Source: Acanthamoeba lenticulata (taxonomy: Eukaryota > Discosea > Longamoebia > Acanthamoebidae). From it: a DNA stretch of 28,010 nucleotides. The notes below the pieces were generated by a model. That model ran no database searches. It was not told the DNA's origin and saw nothing but the letters and a program-made list of their open reading frames with translations. The stretch spans positions 1 through 28,010 of the forward strand of contig NAVB01000891.1 of assembly GCA_002179805.1 (NCBI GenBank). Direction: 5' to 3'. The translations under genes and the position numbers were made by a program. Every line of letters starts with the position of its first letter. Position 1 is the first letter of the stretch. Below, piece by piece: positions 9,925-19,762 of the stretch.

Positions 9925-11124
9925 ATGGAAGGCGACGTCGTAGTGATTGGCGACGCAGCGACAGCGGAGGCGGGAGACGCCACGAGTACTGAAGCCATAG
10001 AACAAGTATGGAAAGATGCCACCTTGATGAGTATCCCCGAAATTCGGGACGAAATGGAGCTTGTAAAGCGCGAGATAGAAGAAATTGAATACCAACTCGC
10101 CGATCCTGAACAGACGGAGGAAGATGGTACTGCTCAGCCTCGCCGCTTTGCTCCTGCCTTCTTACTGGGCTAACCTTTTTATGGTCTCTTTAAAGACGAC
10201 TACGAGGTAGTCGTGCCTGACATCCCGCCGCATTGCGTGCCCATCCGCGCCGATGTGCGATCCTTTGACTGGAAGGTAGAGCATTCCTTACTTTCTTTCT
10301 CCTACTCATTTCCTTAACGCTTCTCCATCTTGGTTGTATGCACAGGGGCTTGGCAAGCACGTTCAGTTCGACATTATCGTGATGGATCCGCCGTGGCAGC
10401 TCGCCACCTCCGCTCCTACTCGTGGTGTACGTGAAAAAAGTCAAAGTCCCCCTTAGCGCCCTTCTCCTTGGTTACTTGAGATTGAACGCGCAACTGTCCT
10501 CAGGTGGCGCTGGGCTACAAGCAACTGCACAACAAGGACATCGAGCGGATCCCTGTGCCGCTTCTGCAGACCAACGGCTTCATCTTCATCTGGGTTATCA
10601 ATGCGCGCTATGCCTTTGCGCTCGATCTAATGGAGAAGTGGGGCTATCGGTTCGTTTACACCTTCAATCATCATCACATTCTTCTTCTTGACCGGACTCG
10701 TCTTGCTCATAATGTCCATCAACAACTACACCGTTGACAGGTTCGTGGACGACATCGCGTGGGTGAAGGCTACGGTCAACCGACGAATGGCCAAGGGTCA
10801 CGGATTCTACCTGCAGCACGCTAAGGAGACGTGCCTGGTGGGCCTCAAGGGCGAGGACCCGCCCAACATGCGCGGCAATCGCTGCTCGGATGTCATCTTT
10901 AGCGAACGACGAGGCCAGAGTCAGAAGCCCGAAGAGATCTATCACATCATGGAGTCGCTCGTGCCCAACGGTGCCCCTTCCTCTCTTTTTTGGAGGCTTT
11001 TTTTTTCTACTTAAGAGAAAGGGACTGGCTGATGGTCTTGCCTCGCACAGGGCGGTATCTGGAGATTTTTGCGCGTCGAAACAACCTCCGCAACCACTGG
11101 GTGTCTGTTGGCTTGGAGCTCTAG
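9925..11124 (+). CDS. MT-A70 family adenine-N6 methyltransferase, MTA1-like (DPPW)
   Basis: Exons 9925-10126, 10196-10275, 10346-10426, 10504-10649, 10741-10970 and 11051-11124 splice in consistent phases to 270 residues. The family transfers methyl from S-adenosylmethionine to the N6 of adenine in RNA or DNA. Seen: an acidic N-terminus with a short helix ('EMELVKREIEEIEYQL'), 'FDIIVMDPPWQLA' with the catalytic DPPW at residues 108-111, 'APTRGVALGY', 'NGFIFIWVINARYAF', 'KGHGFYLQHAKETCLVG', 'EEIYHIMESL' and the closing 'NHWVSVGLEL'. There is no zinc finger, and the length is far below METTL3. From memory, 'APTRG' and 'AKGHGFYLQHAKE' point to the MTA1 branch found in ciliates and other eukaryotes with DNA 6mA, rather than METTL3, METTL14 or METTL4. 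MTA1 enzymes normally need partners that are not seen here. Confidence 0.85.
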
Positions 11125-11151
11125 CACCCCTCTCTCTTCTCTTTTGCATGC

Positions 11152-11157
11152 AATAAA
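11152..11157 (+). other. Polyadenylation signal AATAAA of the MT-A70 gene
   Basis: AATAAA starts 28 nt after the TAG stop at 11122-11124, within an AT-rich stretch between two convergent genes. Confidence 0.55.
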
Positions 11158-11287
11158 TACAAAATTATAAATTATAAATTAATTCTTGTTCTTTCACGTG
11201 ACTCGCCAACCACCAGCACAGGCAGGCGGGATACCCGCCGCCCGACTTGGTGGTGGCAGTGGTGAAACCAGATACGAAATACACAAC

Positions 11288-11306
11288 TGCTCTCTCTCTC
11301 TCTCTC
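11288..11306. repeat. (CT)n microsatellite
   Basis: A run of about nine CT units lies in the short interval between the convergent MT-A70 and p101-like genes. No function is evident. Confidence 0.8.
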
Positions 11307-11345
11307 TTCTTACTTTCATGATTCGTGCTGGGCTTGTAGGCTGGG

Positions 11346-14300
11346 CTACAAGTCGAGCGGGAAGTAGGTCATCACGGGCAACGTGTGGCACGCCAGCGGC
11401 TCCTTGGAGCTCAAGCAGGGCCCAATCCTGATCATGGAATAAATAAGTAAATAAATAAAAAATAAGACAAGCGGGAGGCTAACCGGATCTTGGAGACGGG
11501 CCCATAGAGGACATCGTCGATCAGGATGTGGAAGTCGTCCTTCTTCCGGTCCTGCGGCTCCACCTCGAGCGTCGAGACGTGGTACGTGTGCTCCCGCGTC
11601 GCTCGCGCGTTTCGCTTTTTCTGTTGCCGTCCCCGCAATCCGTGCGTGAGTCTCAGCGGCGCACATGCGCGCGTGTGCGCACATGGAAGTTATACGTACA
11701 GGATCGATCTCCTGCGTGTACATCTCGAGCCAGTTCTTGCTCGGGTGAGGCGCTACGAAGCGATCTCCGCGCCACGGGACGTTGGCCGTCACCACTTCGT
11801 TGTAGGCCTGTTGTGTGCACCAGCATCAGCCATTTATGGATGCACGTCCTTTGAGAAGGAGGAAGAAGGATGGAGGAAGATGACGACGTACGCGGAACTC
11901 GGTGGGCGGGCCCTGGCGCGGGGCGCCGAGGACGTTCATCTGGATAAACTTGAGGCTCAGCGCACAGGGCACGTACTTGAAGCCCTTGAGGCGCCCCTGC
12001 AGGAGCTCCTCGGTGCTCATCCGCTGCTGATCGGAAGACGACGATGAAGACGAAGTGTTGTTGTTGGTGTTGGCCAGCATGAAGGCGCGCGCAGCCGCTT
12101 GGATCCCAAAGGCGACGCGCTGGACAAACGGGACGGTGAAGTAGGCCGTGTCGTTGGCGCACCAGCACTCGCACTGGTACAGGTTGACCTCCACCCGGTG
12201 CCGGGCCTCGCGGACGTAGCGCTCGAGCTCTGTCCGCAGCAGCAGCCCGGGCGTGGGCGTGCGCGCCGACACGCGGAGTGCTGTCGTGCCGCCCAGCGCG
12301 AGCGCCGCAGCGGTCTCGGTCGCCGTCGCGATCGTCGTTCCCAAGGCCGAGGTTGATGTCGTCGCTGTCGCCGCGTCAAAGGCAGTCCAAGTGGGTCGTT
12401 TGCCGTCGCTTCCTCTGCCACCGGCGGTCATGGGGAGCACCCGCAAGAGGCCGTCGATCAAGCACAGGACGTGCCGGCCATACCAGCCGTCGCTCCGCGC
12501 GAGGAAGTGGCCAAAGTGGGTCGTCCGGCCGGGCTCGCCCTCTGCGAAATGACCCGCGCGCGCACGAGCAGGCGTGAGCCTCCAGAAGAAGTGCGCGCGC
12601 GTAGGTGGAATGCGTGGAATGCGATGCATACCAGAGAGGGGCAAGAGGTAGAACTGGAGGGCAACGTGGTCAAACAGGCGTGGCCGAGCCATCTTAAGGG
12701 CCACGTAGCCGCCGGCCACGGCGTGCAGCGTCTGGTCGTCGCCTGCGATGGCCACCTTCACGATCGTCCGGGTCGCCGGCGTCCCACTCGTCCTGCTCCC
12801 GCCAGTAATTCCAACATAAATGATAAAAACAAAATGTAAACCAAAAACTCCAGGAATGCAACGCGTACGGAGCGGGAGTGCCGGTGGCCGAGGGCGGCGA
12901 GGCGGGCGTTGCCTCGGCGGCCTGCGGCGGGACGTATTGCTTGATGAGCGCTAGCAGGGCGTCCATCGCCTCGCGGCGCGGATACTTGAAGTGGGTCTCG
13001 TAGCCGCCGGCCGGGGGCTCGTCGACGGTGGCCGAGTCGACGGTGGCAAAGGCGAAGCGGATCGGGGAGAGGCTGGCCGTGCGCGCGCTGCTCTGGAGCG
13101 CGACCGACCCGCGGCGGGTGGCCGTCGCCCGCGAGACGATCTGGTCCCGCAGCGCCTGCAGCCTCTGCTGCCTGAACGACGCTGCCTCCCGATCGCCCCT
13201 GGTCCGTACATGAAAAATCAATATAAAATAATAAATAAATAAATAAAGCAAAAACAATAGAATAAAAGAAGTTCACAAGGATGGGGACGCACATCATGAC
13301 GGCCTGGGCGAGGATGTCCATGGCCGCGTGGTAGAAGGTGGCCGAGTCCTCGTGCGAGCAACACTCGAGGCCCAAGTGGTCGGCCTCAATCTGCGCGTTG
13401 GTCTCGAGGATGTTGACCAGCAGGTTCACCTGCATCTGCGGTGGGCTCACCTCCTCCGGCGCGCTCGCCTGCACTCGCCGCCCACGAACAAGACATTCCA
13501 GTCATTTCAGTATTTTGTTTGATTTTCTAGAAGAAAAATATAAGAAAAGAAAAGTCGTACTCGAAGCAGGCCGTGGAGGCGCTGAGCCTTGTCGAGGTGC
13601 TGGTCAGCGAGTACATGCACCACGCGCTCCCTGTGGAGGAGAAAGGAAGATGTGAGATCCATCATCATCATCATCATTGAGCGAAACTGATTTGCGTGCA
13701 AGGTCTCGACGACGCACCGACCCGTCGCGACGTAGCCCTTCTCCAGCTCGGGGTTGTCCTCCACGAACATGGCCCGCATGCTCGAGCCTGCGCCCGTTGA
13801 GGCCTCAACGGCCGGCGTCAGCCCTCTTCGCCAAAGGGGGCGCGATGTCGAGCGGGGCGGGAGGGGTTGATGGCGTGGGAGGGCAACGCACCGGGCGACT
13901 TGAGCTCGATGGTGAGGAGGTGGAGGAGGTCCTTGGCCTCGTTGCCGTAGGGGCACGGCCACAGATAGTAGGGCTGCACGGCCATGATCGCCTGCTCCAG
14001 CATCTGCGCGTCGAGCTTGGGCGCCTGGCCGCACAAAGTATTTCAATAATTAACATAATTTCTCTTAAATAATGAAAGAATAGACTATCAAAGACATGAA
14101 TAAAATAAATAAAGATAAAACAAAATACGAAATAGTGGAGAGAGGGAAGTTGTACGGTGATGACGAAGGAGCGGAGCATGTGGAGGAGGGCCAGCAGACG
14201 CGAGTCGCGCATGCCGCGGGCCTGCTGGCGGAGGGCCTGCAGCAGGGCTTCGAAAATGGCCCGCGTGTTACGCCCTTCCCGCAGGCAGGCGCGCAGGTGG

Positions 14301-15127
14301 GTGTTGAGCAGGCTCGATGCCACTACAGCACAAGGCGGACGCGATGTAAGATCAACTCGAAGCAGCAGCCTGAGGGAAGGACGAGGCCACACGCACTATG
14401 AGTCATGTCGGCCGAGTCGACGACAAAGTCCTCCGAGAAGACGATGTCGGCGCATTGGTTGACCATAGACGCAGCGCTGTCGGCGCTGTCGAGATAGCCC
14501 GCCGCCAGCAGCCGCAAGCACTGTCGCGAGAAAGCGAGCATGAGCTGTGAAGGAGGCATATCACGACTCTTCGCACGCAAGTACACACGCACACGCACCT
14601 CGTCAATGAATGTAAAGTTAGTGTGCTTGCTGGCCTTCTTCTCGGCGGGCGCGTCGCCGCGGCTGCGCAGCTTGAGCCAGCGAGCGATGGCGATCTTCAA
14701 GGGCTCCGCCGTGGCGTCGAATTCGTAGAAGAGCGCCACGAGGTAGATGGTGCCAAGGAGGGCCTGCTGGAGTTCCACTGAACCGCAGTTCGGGTGAGGC
14801 CTTGGTTCGATCCAATGTGGGGAGGAGGAGGTTACGCGTACTTGAATCTGAAGAGAGGCGAGCCTGATCGGCAGGACTGTCATATTCCTTGTTGACTAGC
14901 CTGCGTATGAGATCGGGCAGGATATAGGTTTTGTCTTCGCCAGTGGCCACTCCAAGCAACTTGGCTATGATGGAAGTCAAGAAGTGGGTGCTTTGTGTTG
15001 CATTGTCGCCCAGATCGGCCCAAAATTGGCTGTATTGTGGCGCCGGGAGGTGGCCCCCTTTCATAAGGAATCCCATGATCGCCTCGGCCATCGCGATCAA
15101 TGGACTCTCGTAAACATTCTTGTCCAT
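11346..15127 (-). CDS. PI3K-gamma regulatory subunit p101-like protein (PIK3R5/6 type)
   Basis: Fourteen exons, all phase-consistent: 15127-14842, 14777-14599, 14544-14397, 14322-14156, 14024-13892, 13787-13718, 13630-13561, 13468-13293, 13198-12863, 12792-12632, 12541-11892, 11807-11700, 11590-11484 and 11427-11346. The product is 890 residues, close to human p101 (880). The N-terminal half is helical. The C-terminal half contains 'TIVKVAIAGDDQTLHAVAGG' and 'DHVALQFYLLPLS', then 'THFGHFLARSDGWYGRHVL', in the order in which p101/p84 have a nucleotide-binding-like start, an 'LQFFYIP' strand and a 'LGxxDPWYExNV' segment. Then come an Ala/Thr-rich insert, 'GRLKGFKYVPCALSLKFIQM' and 'DDFHILIDDVLYGPVSKIR'. 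Such adaptors couple Gβγ to class IB PI3K at the membrane during chemotaxis. The assignment rests on recalled motifs; the gene structure is firmer than the name. Confidence 0.6.
13229..13247. repeat. (AAAT)n tract within an intron
   Basis: An AAAT tetranucleotide run in intron 13292-13199 of the p101-like gene. Similar tracts lie at 9114-9132, about 11438-11465 (its last intron) and 27904-27924 (intron of the glycosyltransferase gene). They mark non-coding sequence in this genome. Confidence 0.75.
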
Positions 15128-15608
15128 CTTGGCGCCACCCCACGCAAGCGCAGGCCTACGTCCACGTCCTTGCAATCTGTGCTTTTTCAAAGCAATACTA
15201 ACGGTCAGCCTTTCTTTTCTTTTTCCTTCTTCTTTTCTAGTGCAACGGTTGGAACCAGACGGCTCGGGGTACACCCTCGCCCGAGGCAGGGATTAGAGGG
15301 GAAGACCAAAGAAGTTACTGTGTGGGGCAAGTGTATTTGGGAAGCAGTATGATTTACAAGAAAGAAGCCGATTCGTCTTCGACTTGGAGGGGTGTCCACC
15401 GGGCTTGTTTGGAGTGTCGTAAAACTGAGGAGTAGGAAGAGGAGGGTGGCAAAACTGTCGAACTTGTAGAGAGTTGTGTCGTCAGCCACGAGACAGGACA
15501 CGATTCGTAACTGGTTCTATCGATTATTCGATAAGTTGATGATGGCTTTGTCTTCGCGCGAATCGAGGGCCTCGAGGAGACGTGAAAGTGAAAGAGACTT
15601 GGACTGTT
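15128..15608. other. Intergenic region upstream of the p101-like gene
   Basis: No coding sequence is supported. On the minus strand it holds the 3' flank of the small lysine-rich gene and then the promoter of the p101-like gene. A pyrimidine tract (about 15208-15240) is the most obvious feature. Confidence 0.5.
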
Positions 15609-15932
15609 TTACGAGTCGGCGACGCGGTCCTTGTAGTGGATCCGGGTCTGGAGGTCCTTGGTCATGTCCCTCTTCTTGGAGGCCTTGGGCTTGCTGCTGA
15701 TCTCCTTCTGCTTCTCCTCAATCTCGGCCTGGTTGGCGTTGTAGTAGTTCTTGAGGGCCTCCTTGAGGGCCGCCGTGGGCTGGTTGGCCTTCTGGCCGGC
15801 GCGCTTGGCGAGCGAGACGAGCCTCTTCCTGGGCATATCCTCGAGCGCGCTCAGCTTGAAGACGACAACCTTGGCCTTCTTCTCGTCCTTCTTCTCCGTG
15901 GTGGCAGCGGCAGTCTTCTTGGTGGCGGACAT
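15609..15932 (-). CDS. Small lysine-rich protein, possible SAP-like motif
   Basis: A single uninterrupted frame of 107 residues, ATG at 15932 to TAA at 15611-15609, with codon use like the neighbouring exons. The N-terminus is Ala/Thr/Lys-rich ('KKTAAATTEKKDEKKAK'). The centre, 'LEDMPRKRLVSLAKRAGQ' then 'PTAALKEALKNYY', resembles the helix-turn-helix spacing of SAP DNA-binding motifs. The C-terminal part is Lys/Glu-rich and helical. A TATA-like box about 60 nt upstream and the compact, intronless form suggest a well expressed gene. I do not recognise a named family. A nuclear, nucleic-acid-binding role is only a guess from charge and the SAP-like pattern. Confidence 0.7.
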   Translation of the reverse strand: MSATKKTAAATTEKKDEKKAKVVVFKLSALEDMPRKRLVSLAKRAGQKANQPTAALKEALKNYYNANQAEIEEKQKEISSKPKASKKRDMTKDLQTRIHYKDRVADS

Positions 15933-15993
15933 CTTTTTTGTGTGGGGGTACTAGTCGTAAAAACTGAAGATGAGAAGAAGTCGAGGGCACAGG

Positions 15994-16001
15994 TTATAAA
16001 G
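15994..16001 (-). promoter_or_regulatory. TATA-like box of the small lysine-rich gene
   Basis: Minus-strand CTTTATAA about 60 nt before the ATG at 15932. GC-rich flanks make it stand out. It implies a 5' UTR of only about 30 nt. Confidence 0.5.
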
Positions 16002-16202
16002 GGCGAGGGTCACGCACTGAACCTGTAACGGCCGACCAACGGCTGTGCGCTCGGGACAACGGCTAGCCGGGCGAGCTCATTGGCTCTACCTGTGCTTGTC
16101 CTCGTATTTTTCCATTTCATGCTTGGAAAAGATGTCGATTTCTCTTGTGTTTTCAGATAAGCTCGTACAAAGAAAAATGCTCCACATTCTTGAATTGATT
16201 TG

Positions 16203-16208
16203 TTTATT
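16203..16208 (-). other. Polyadenylation signal AATAAA of the coiled-coil gene
   Basis: AATAAA on the minus strand, about 20 nt past the stop codon at 16227 and well before the TATA-like box of the next minus-strand gene. Confidence 0.5.
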
Positions 16209-16226
16209 CGTTTGGACAAGTCTCGT

Positions 16227-19200
16227 TCAGGACGAAGGGGGAGTCGCGTCCGACACGAGTTCCCACTCAGTGTCCTCGTGGAAGGCTGTGGCCGTCATCA
16301 ACTCCTGAAGCTTGCGGAATGCCTGCTCGGCCTTCGCGCAGCTCTGCTCGGCCGTTTCGCGAGCCTGTATCTCGGCAAGGAGCTGCTCCTCGAGGTCGGT
16401 ATGGTCGGCCTGCTCCTGCTTGAGGGCGTGGTCCAACTGGACGATGGCCTCGGCTTGCTTCTTCATGTGGTCGTTGAGCGCGGCGATGACCGACGCCTGT
16501 TGGCGCTCGCTGGCCTTGCGCGCGTCCATCTCGGCCAGAAGATCGCGCGCAAACTTCTCGCGCAGCGTCTTCTCCGTGGCCAGATCGGCCTGGAGGGCGT
16601 CGAGCTCTTGCGCCATCTTCTTACGGCCAGCCTTCTCCTCCTCGAGCTCCTTCACGAGGCTGGCGCGCTCGGCCGTCACCTCGTCGAGGCGGGCCTCCAG
16701 TTCGTGCGCAACAGCTGCTTGGGCCTGCATGCGGGCCCTTGCGTCATCGGCGCAGCGTTGGGCATCGCGCTGGGCGTCGGTGAGGTGAGCCACCTCGCGA
16801 TCGCGGTCGGTCACGCGGGTTTCGAGCTCACAGGCTCGCGCCACGAGCTCCTCCTCGCGTTCGGCCTTGTCGCGCAGTTGGCGCTCGAGACGGGCCACGG
16901 TCGCGGCCAGCTCGGCGTTGGAGGCCTCGGCGGCGTCAAGGCGGGCCTGCACAGCATCCACGGCGGAGCGGGTCTCGGCGGCCGACTCGGCGCGGACCGC
17001 AGCCAGGGCAGCCTCGCGTTCCCGTTTGGCCTCGTCGCGCAGCGCCTGCAGCGCCTCCTCGTGCTGGCGCGCAACCGCAGATGACTCGAGCTGCGCCTGC
17101 CACTTGCTCTGCTCCCACTCGGCCTGGTCCTGCTGCCACTTGTTTTGCACGTAGCGAAGCTCCTGCTCGAGGCGCTCAATGTTGGTGCGCAGCTCCTGTT
17201 GAAGCGAGTCGTGGTCTCGCCTCGCGGCTTCAGTCTCCTCGGCGCGCTGGGCGGCCTCAGCTTGCGCAGCCCGCAGTCGGGCCTCGACGGTGGTCAGCTG
17301 GGAAAGCAGGGTCTCCTTTACGCATTGAAGCTCGGCGTTGGAGGCGTCCAGCTTCTGGGTGGTGGCTTTGAGGTTCTTCTTGAGCTCCTTGGCCGTGCGC
17401 TTCCAGGCCTCCTCCTTGCGCTCGTGAGCCTCGTTCATTTTGTCCAGGGCGTCCTCGAGTTGCGCCCGCTCCTCGTCATGCTGCGTCCGCAGAGCCTCCT
17501 CTTGCTCGGCGTGCGTGGCCTTGCACTGGTTCAAACGTTCGAGCCACTTCTCCAACTCGGCCGCAAGACGCTCATCGGCAGCCTCCTGTGCGGCCTTGGC
17601 TTCGCGCGCCTGCTGCTCGCTCGTCTCGCTCCACTCGCGTTCCCGCTGGCTCAGCAGGCTAACGTGCTTCTGCATCTGGTCTTCAAGCTCGCGCTTCTCG
17701 TCCTCAAGTTGAACCAACTTGGCGCTGAGGCGATTGACGATCTCTTCCAACTCAACGGCACGTGCAGTGTTGCCCTCCAAAAGCTTGGCGTGGACAATGG
17801 CCTGGTCGGCCGCTTGCCGAAGCTCTTGTTCCCGAGCGGCGGCCTCGTGGCGGAGACGGTGAAGTTCCTCGGCCTTCTGGTCCTTGGCCGTGGACTCGCT
17901 CCTGAGCTCCTGCTCAAGGTGGAAAATGCGCTTCCGGTAGCTCTCGAGCTCATCGCCCAGCTTGCGCTTCTCTTCAGCCGCGGTACGGGTAGCCTCCTCG
18001 TACTGGACGCTCCACTTTTGCTCGGCCTCCTCGCGGCCGTGTCGCTCGAGCTCGATCGTGCGGCGCAGCTGCTCGTGCTCCTCGGCGAGCTTCTTCTTAC
18101 GCTGGAGATCAGCACGGCGCCGGGCCTCTAAGGCCTTCAGGTGCTCCTGCGCGTCCTTGTAGATCGCCATGTACTTGTCGTCCACCGCATCGGCGAGCGG
18201 TGTCACCTCGCTCCCGCCAAGGGAAGGAGGCGCAGCCGAGGATGACAGCGACGTCGAGACATCGCTACGGCGTGTGATGACCTGTGGGAGCGACATGCGG
18301 AGCTGCTTCAGCTCCTCCTCAGCCTTGAGACGTTGCTCACGCAACTCCTCCTCAGCCTTGATCTTATGCTCCATGATGGCCCTGTGTTGAGGAAGAACAT
18401 AGGGTCAGAAAGGTGTCGAGAAGCGTTCGAGTGTTGGTGGCGGGCGGTACCTCTCGAGGCGCTGTCGTTCAAGAATCTCAGAGTCGAGGCGCTGCTTAAA
18501 CTCGAGCGTTTGCGAGAGGCTCATGCTGAGGTCCTCACGATGCGCCACAGAAACCTTCCACTCACCGATCCTCGAAACGCTCTCGAGACTGTGGCCCCGG
18601 CTCACAGCATGCACAACGTAGCCAAACTGGGGAGAAAGCGCAACGTAAGCACCATGCTGTGATTTTGCAAGGCCGCAGGTTACGCGGTGGTACCTGCATG
18701 GGAGGAGCATTCTGGGCAAACTGAGGCTTGGCGTGCGGTGAGGCAGCAGTGGGCTTGCCGATGCGCACAAAGTCGTTGGCGAGGAGGGGCTCAGAGATGA
18801 AAGCCTTCCACTTCTTCAAGCCCGTGAGACGTGCCGGGGGCGTCTGGAAGAACGCGTCAGCTTGCTGGATCACGACGGCGTAGTGGACCTCGACGCCCTC
18901 GGAGCCAGAAACATTCATCAAATCTAGATAGAAATCGATGCTTTCCACCTTGCCCTGAACGCTCGGATCGAAAAGGGAGGCGCGGTTGATGTGAACGAGG
19001 GACACCGCAAGGGCCTTGGTGGGATCGTCGCCCTCGAGGGCGCGCTCTGCAGTGATGGTGGTCTGCCGAGAGTTGGCCTTGGGGTCTTGGCTAGTAGCGT
19101 TCCTTGGGAAGGTTTCTATCGTTCTATTTACAGTAGTCGGTTGAACGTGCTTGCGTGAAGGGAAGTGCACAAGCTCAGCTTCCCAATCGTCATCGGAGAA

Positions 19201-19230
19201 GACAGCATCCAAGAAGACAGTCGCTTTCAT
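16227..19230 (-). CDS. Lectin-like (ConA/laminin-G fold) domain followed by a long coiled coil
   Basis: Exons 19230-18694, 18626-18451 and 18381-16227 give 955 residues. Residues of about 1-210 look like a concanavalin/laminin-G jelly roll: 'FDPSVQGKVESIDFYLDL', alternating strands through 'VHYAVVIQQ' and 'LKKWKAFISEPLLANDFVRI', then 'FGYVVHAVSRG' and 'RIGEWKVSV'. The order matches the 'DPxxxGxIxSIDYSxD ... VGxDNxxVxV' pattern of bacterial ConA-like domains. The rest, about 700 residues from 'EFKQRLDSEILERQRLER' on, is almost continuous heptad coiled coil rich in Glu, Ala, Arg, Gln and Leu, broken by a Ser-rich hinge ('STSLSSSAAPPS'). The acidic tail is 'EDTEWELVSDATPPSS'. No motor head, signal peptide or membrane segment is visible. 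Probably cytosolic and scaffold-like; the function is unknown. Confidence 0.8.
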
Positions 19231-19762
19231 GATGTGTTGTCGTGTGATCTAGTTACAGATGTACAGAAAGGATAGAGAGAGAGAAAAAGGGGGACTATGG
19301 ACAAGAAGAGAAGCGCTGCTGTGGTCTTTACAAGTGATGCGCTACTGGTGCGTGGATGTCGTTCTCCTGGCGGGTTTTTGCTATTGTATCTTGATTGATT
19401 GAAATTTGCAGCGGGGATTGACAAAGTGCGGCAGAAACGTGGCGGTAAACGGAGAAATCGTAATTACGTGTGTGGACTTGGGTGAAATCAACGCGGAAAC
19501 GCCGTGTCAGCTCACTGAAGCGCGACATTCTTGGCATAGTTTCCATGAATTCTTCATCTCTTCTGGTTCCCTCGCCCGTTCCCACGACCAGCACCGGTGC
19601 AGAGAAAGACGAAAGATTGAACGGCCAAGAGGTCGAGAGAGGTCAAGAGAGATAAATAGTCCCAAAACTGATAACAGCGCGACGAGTCCCACCACGGGCA
19701 AGGCCTGCGAGGTGTCACACCGGCGCGCGTAGAGCCCGGCCACAAGGGAGGATGAGATCTTT
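19231..19762. other. Intergenic region between coiled-coil and reticulon genes
   Basis: No supported gene. It contains the promoter and 5' UTR of the coiled-coil gene and the 3' end of the reticulon gene, both on the minus strand. Short open frames on both strands lack family motifs and splice support. Confidence 0.5.

Noticed and set aside
13663..13679. Tandem ATC repeats as a CRISPR or regulatory array
   Set aside because: It is a short microsatellite inside an intron of a eukaryotic gene; no spacer structure is present.
16200..18131. Long plus-strand open frames (294 and 328 codons) rich in Leu, Gly and Val
   Set aside because: They are the antisense of the coiled-coil gene. Glu/Gln/Ala/Leu codons in GC-rich DNA keep the reverse strand open, and the minus strand has a clear heptad pattern and spliced 5' exons.
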